From Ursus arctos (Eukaryota > Chordata > Mammalia > Carnivora > Ursidae), in NCBI RefSeq assembly GCF_023065955.2, contig NW_026622897.1, forward strand, positions 3,105,001 through 3,169,000: 64,000 nt of DNA, written 5' to 3'. Made by a program: the position numbers and the translations under genes. Under the pieces are notes generated by a model. It saw nothing but the letters and a program-made list of their open reading frames with translations, was not told the DNA's origin and made no database searches. Below, one piece after another: positions 60,506 through 64,000 of the stretch (within the stretch, counting starts at the first letter, position 1; each line of letters begins with the position of its first letter).

Positions 60506-60705
60506 TTTTTTTTTTTAAAGATTTTATTTATTTATTCTACAGAGATAGAGACAGCCAGCGAGAGAGGGAACACAAGCAGGGGGAGTGGGAGAGGAAGAAG
60601 GAGGCTCATAGCGGAGGAGCCTGATGTGGGACTTGATCCCAGAGCACCGGGATTACGCCCTGAGCCAAAGGCAGACGCTTAACCGCTTTGCCACCCAGGC
60701 GCCCC
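60506..60705 (-). mobile_element. SINEC, bear-type, nested in L1
   Basis: Antisense. 16-bp target-site duplication with one mismatch (tttgatggctttcttt 60490-60505, tttaatggctttcttt 60706-60721). Confidence 0.97.
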
Positions 60706-61119
60706 TTTAATGGCTTTCTTTAGTATTATGCTTAGATTCCTTTCTCTTTATTTTTTCCAGATCTATTATAGGTTTTGACTTGTGGTTACCATTAGGTTCA
60801 TATATAACATTGTTATAGCTCTCTATATTAAGTTGATGGTCACTTCAGTTTGAACTGATTCTAAAAGTACTAAATTTTGACCGTGCCCCATTTTTTTATG
60901 TATATGGTGACAGACTTTACATCTTTTTATTTTGTGAATCCTTGACTGATTTTTGTAGATACAATTGATTATTTTGCTTTTGTACTTTGACTTTCATATT
61001 AGTTTTATAAGTGATTCATCTACTACCTTTATTATATATTTGCATTTACTTGTTAATCTTTTTCTTTTATAATTTTTTAAATTTCTAATTATGACCTTTT
61101 TTTCCCCTCATGCAGAATA

Positions 61120-61811
61120 TTCCCTTTAATGTTTCTTATAAGGCTGGCTTAGTGGTTATGAATTCCATTAACTTCTGTTTGTTTGGGAAACTCTGTCTCT
61201 CCTATTCTGAATGATAATCTTGCCATTAAAGTATTCTTAGTTGCAGGGTTTTTTGGTTTGTTTTGTTTGTTTGTTTGTTTTCAGGACTGGATACATCATT
61301 CCTCTTTCTCCTTGCCTACAAAGTTTCTGCTGAAAAATTAGCTAATAGCCTTATGAGGTTTCCTTCATGTATAACTGTTTTTCTTTTCTCTCACTGCTTT
61401 AAAATTTCTCTTCATCACTGTTTTTTACCATTTCAATATTATGTGGAGCAGGCTTCCTTGAATTAATTTTATTGGGGGTTCTCTGTGTCTCCTTGATTGG
61501 GATGTCTGTTTCCTTCCCCAGATTTGAGGAGTTTTCAGCTATAATTTCTTCACATAAATTTCTGTTCCCTTTTCTCTATCTTCTCCAATTGGGACCTCTA
61601 TAATATGAATGTTATGTTTATGGTGTCATTAATTTCCCTAACCTATTCTTATTTCTTACTATGCTTTTTTCTTTTTACTGTTCGGCTTGGCTGCTTTCCA
61701 TTACCTTGTCTTCCGTATTGTCAGTCTGTTCTTCTGCCTCTTCTAATCTGCTGTTGATTCTCTCTAGTGTTTTTTTTTTTTTTAATTTCAGTTATTGAGT
61801 TCTTCATCCCT

Positions 61812-61856
<45 letters not shown>

Positions 61857-62005
61857 AGTTTCTGTCTCTTTGTTAAGGGTCTCACTGAGATCCTCCACTC
61901 TTTTCTCAAGTCCAGTATATTTTTGACCATTACTTTGAATTCTTTATCAGGCATACTGCCTATCTCCATTTCTCTTAGTTCTTTTACTATGACTTTGTCC
62001 TTCAT
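61120..62005 (-). pseudogene. L1 ORF1 remnant with microsatellite insertion
   Basis: The first 94 codons are open from 62005: MPDKEFKVMVKNIL, then a His-Thr run from a (CA)n expansion, then GMKNSITEIKKKKN. The C-terminal end is recognisable near 61130-61200 (complement encodes the SFPNKQKL-like block). ORF1p is the trimeric RNA chaperone of L1. The repeat falls in the coiled-coil half, and frameshifts follow. Confidence 0.88.
61820..61855. repeat. (TG)n microsatellite inside L1 ORF1
   Basis: About 17 TG units, in frame on the antisense strand as alternating Thr-His codons. Confidence 0.94.
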
Positions 62006-62967
62006 TTAGGACATATGCCTCTGTCTCCTCATTTTAGCTAACTCTCTGTGTTTGTTTCTATGCATGAGAAAGGTCAGCAATATCTCCTGATCTTGGCCTT
62101 ATGAAGAAGAGGTCCTGTGGTGCCCTGTAATACGATGTCCCCTGTTCAGCGGAACCAGACATTAGAGGGGTGTCTCCTGTGTGGGCTGTGTGCATCCTAC
62201 TATTGTGGCTGAGCCTCATTTGCCTTCAGTCCAATCACTGTAATGATCCACTTTGCCTTTTGTGGGGGTACCAGCAGGGTTTGATCCTGTTAAGGGGGCT
62301 TTCTGGGGCTGCAGTGGGCTTGTCGTTGGGCAGTGTCAGTAGTCAGACCAGATGCCTGCCCTCAGTCTACCTGCCAGGGCTGCAGTCACACTGATTGGGA
62401 GGGTGATCTCGCTGCATTGTATTTGTAAGATTTGGCTGCTGAGACTGCAGGCACACCAGTGTGTGTGCTTATCTTTCCCTCTTCCCAGGATAGGAGTCCT
62501 ACTGGAGTGGCATCAGCCCCTGCTGGGGTTGCTTGCAGGGTATGTTGGGGCAGGAGCTGCTTTGGAGAAATGCCAGCTATGTGGGGTGGGTTAGATGAAG
62601 CAGATCCACTGGGAAATACAGGGGTGGGGCATGCAGTGTTAGCAAAATAAGTGGAGAGTATTCACTCTGGTTCCCCCAAGGGTTTGACTGTCTACACTGT
62701 GGGAGGCTGCCTGTCAGCTCTTTTGTTCTTGGAGAAGTCCCCTAAAGATCCCTGCCCTTCTAGTGCATGTTCTGAGATTAGTAAATAAATTAGTAAATAA
62801 ATCTCCTCCACGTATGCCCCAGGAGCTTTTCCAAATGCTGCTTCTGTGCCGTGTCTCACACAGTTGTTTTTTATGCTGTCTTTTTAAGGGCAGGGACTCA
62901 GTTTTCTATTGCCCTCAGGCTCACCCAAAGCTAAGCACACTAATGTTTAAAGTACCTGGAGTTTAGG

Positions 62968-63259
62968 GGCACCTGGGTGGTTCAGTTGGTTAAGTGTCTG
63001 ACTCTAGGTTTCAGTATGGGTCATGATCTCAGGGTCATGAAATCCAGCCCTGTGTCAGGCTCCATGCTCAGTATGGAGTTTGCTTGTCTCTCTCCCTCCC
63101 CTCCACCCCTGTGCTCTCTCTCTTTCTCAAATAAATAAAATCTTAAAGAAAGAGGGAAAGAGGGAAAGGGAAAGGAAGGGGAAGGGGAAGGGGAAGGGGA
63201 AGGGGAGGAAAGGAAAGGAAAGGAAAGGAAAGGAAAGGAAAGGAAAGGAAAGGAAAAGA
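62968..63259 (+). mobile_element. SINEC with expanded purine tail, nested in L1 5' UTR
   Basis: Sense copy opposite to its host. The tail after aaataaataaaatcttaaag has expanded into (GGGAA)n then (AAAGG)n over about 105 bases (63152-63257). Target duplication tacctggagttta / aacctggagttaa. Confidence 0.93.
63152..63257. repeat. (GGGGAA)n/(AAAGG)n microsatellite
   Basis: Purine-only array derived from the SINE tail. Its open frame (Lys/Gly/Arg) is an artefact. Confidence 0.93.
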
Positions 63260-63647
63260 GAACCTGGAGTTAAGCCCTGCTGATTATACAAACTTTAAGT
63301 CCCAGTGGTTTTCAAAGCCAAATGTTAAGAGGGCTCCTCTTGCCGGTGTAGGACCCCCTTTTCTGGGGTTCCTGTTATGGGGTCTGTTTCTGTCCCTTCT
63401 CTGCTTGTGGTGTCCTCCCCATTTGTGGTTAGTCTTACCAGATTGTTTCCCAGGGTGTGTCTGCCCCTCCTACCCTTCTCAGTGTGGCTTCCTGTCTATG
63501 ATCACCTGTGGAAAGGCTATTCTGCTAGTCTTTGGGTTGTTTTCAGAGTTAACTGCACATATATAGCAGTTATGTCAGTGTGTCCTTGGGACAGGGTGAG
63601 CTCCATATCCTTCTTTGCCATCTTCCTGGAAGTCCATTTGTTACTTT

Positions 63648-64000
63648 AATTTGTATTTGCTCCAGAAGAAGAACACCTCACTATATGTAATGGGCCATGT
63701 TGCTTGCTCTTCTGAATTATCTATTCTTATCATTTTCTTATTACTCTGTTAGAATTATCAATTATAAGAACTTTTTAAATGTTATAGATACGAATCCTTT
63801 AAATGACACAAATAATCATTTTTCTCAAAGTTACATAGTTTCACTTTGTTTATAGTATTTTTGCTATCATAAACATTTGATATTTGTGGAAACATCCATC
63901 TTTTTAATATCAGCTATAGCTCAGTTGGAAGTTCTTTCTAAACCATAGGTGGTATTTTATTTTAAGTGTTCTAAATATACCAATTATAGATGGATTTTGT
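63648..64000. other. Unique AT-rich sequence
   Basis: Nothing recognised. Confidence 0.4.

Larger units (their letters stand above)
56038..63632 (-). mobile_element. Near full-length L1 with four nested SINEs
   Basis: Runs from the 5' end (on the - strand cttccaggaagatggcaaag) through 5' UTR, ORF1, spacer, ORF2 and 3' UTR to the T-rich end at 56038. Removing the nested SINEs leaves about 6.7 kb, the normal length of an L1. A 15-bp target-site duplication with one mismatch flanks it (56023-56037 tctatttgttacttt, 63633-63647 tccatttgttacttt). Both ORFs carry stops and frameshifts, so it is inactive. Confidence 0.95.
62006..63632 (-). promoter_or_regulatory. L1 5' UTR (relic of internal promoter)
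   Basis: More GC-rich than the rest of the window, without open frames on the element's strand, and located between ORF1 and the element's 5' end. In L1 this segment carries the internal promoter. Activity today is unlikely, given the age and the SINE insertion. Confidence 0.7.

Noticed and set aside
63080..63283. Lys/Gly/Arg-rich 67-codon frame
   Set aside because: Translation of the expanded purine tail of a SINE.
1..64000. CRISPR arrays, operons, phage or other prokaryotic systems
   Set aside because: All tandem repeats are microsatellites or retroposon tails. The repeat content is mammalian, and there are no dense coding blocks.

Overview
The window looks like intergenic DNA from a mammal of the order Carnivora, and most probably from a bear-like lineage (Ursidae). 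The main evidence is about 30 tRNA-Lys-type SINEs of the carnivore SINEC class, whose heads read like the canonical GCCTGGGTGGCTCAG. About eight of them, including one almost undiverged copy at 45.6 kb, carry a body variant ending in a CCCCCTGCTTGTGTTCCC-type stretch that I associate with bear and panda SINEs. The species assignment is inference. The DNA is AT-rich, has no bacterial features, and I found no convincing protein-coding exon, no structural RNA gene and no CRISPR array. Nearly all long reading frames are L1 fragments, SINE antisense frames or low-complexity runs.

Layout. 1-14 kb: unique sequence with ancient MIR, L2 and MER5-like relics, scattered SINEC copies, and one SINE (11.7-12.0 kb) that was itself hit by a 91-bp L1 tail. 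14.9-20.2 kb: a decayed ancient L1 (L1M type, + strand) split by two SINEs and two L1 3' ends. 20-24.5 kb: old repeats including a hAT-like element and a possible, unidentified retrocopy. 24.6-25.6 kb: an internal L1 piece (ORF1 tail and ORF2 endonuclease start, - strand). 26-39.7 kb: mostly unique, with SINEs, an L1M 3' part (30.2-31.1 kb), MIR and L2. 39.7-43.8 kb: one L1 insertion with an inverted 5' half (twin priming), with a target-site duplication at both ends. 44.8-47.4 kb: a second, 5'-truncated L1 with an internal deletion, two later insertions sharing one target site, and a 50-bp scrap of MLT1A-like LTR. 47.5-48.7 kb: a CR1/L3-like relic split by a complete MLT1A-like solo LTR. 49-56 kb: unique sequence, SINEs, L2, and a solo LTR in antisense orientation (55.6-56.0 kb). 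56.0-63.6 kb: a near full-length L1 on the - strand with 5' UTR, ORF1 and ORF2 remnants, four nested SINEs and a 15-bp target-site duplication.

There is no gene network to describe. The window records successive retrotransposition: L1 machinery supplied the mobilising activity for both L1 and SINEC, and the nesting order and target-site duplications allow relative dating. No new biological system was found. The points most worth checking are the twin-primed L1, the doubly used insertion site at 45.4-45.8 kb, the 50-bp LTR-derived fragment, a SINE with apparent 3' transduction, the antisense solo LTR, and a few unique segments that could be conserved noncoding or transcribed DNA.
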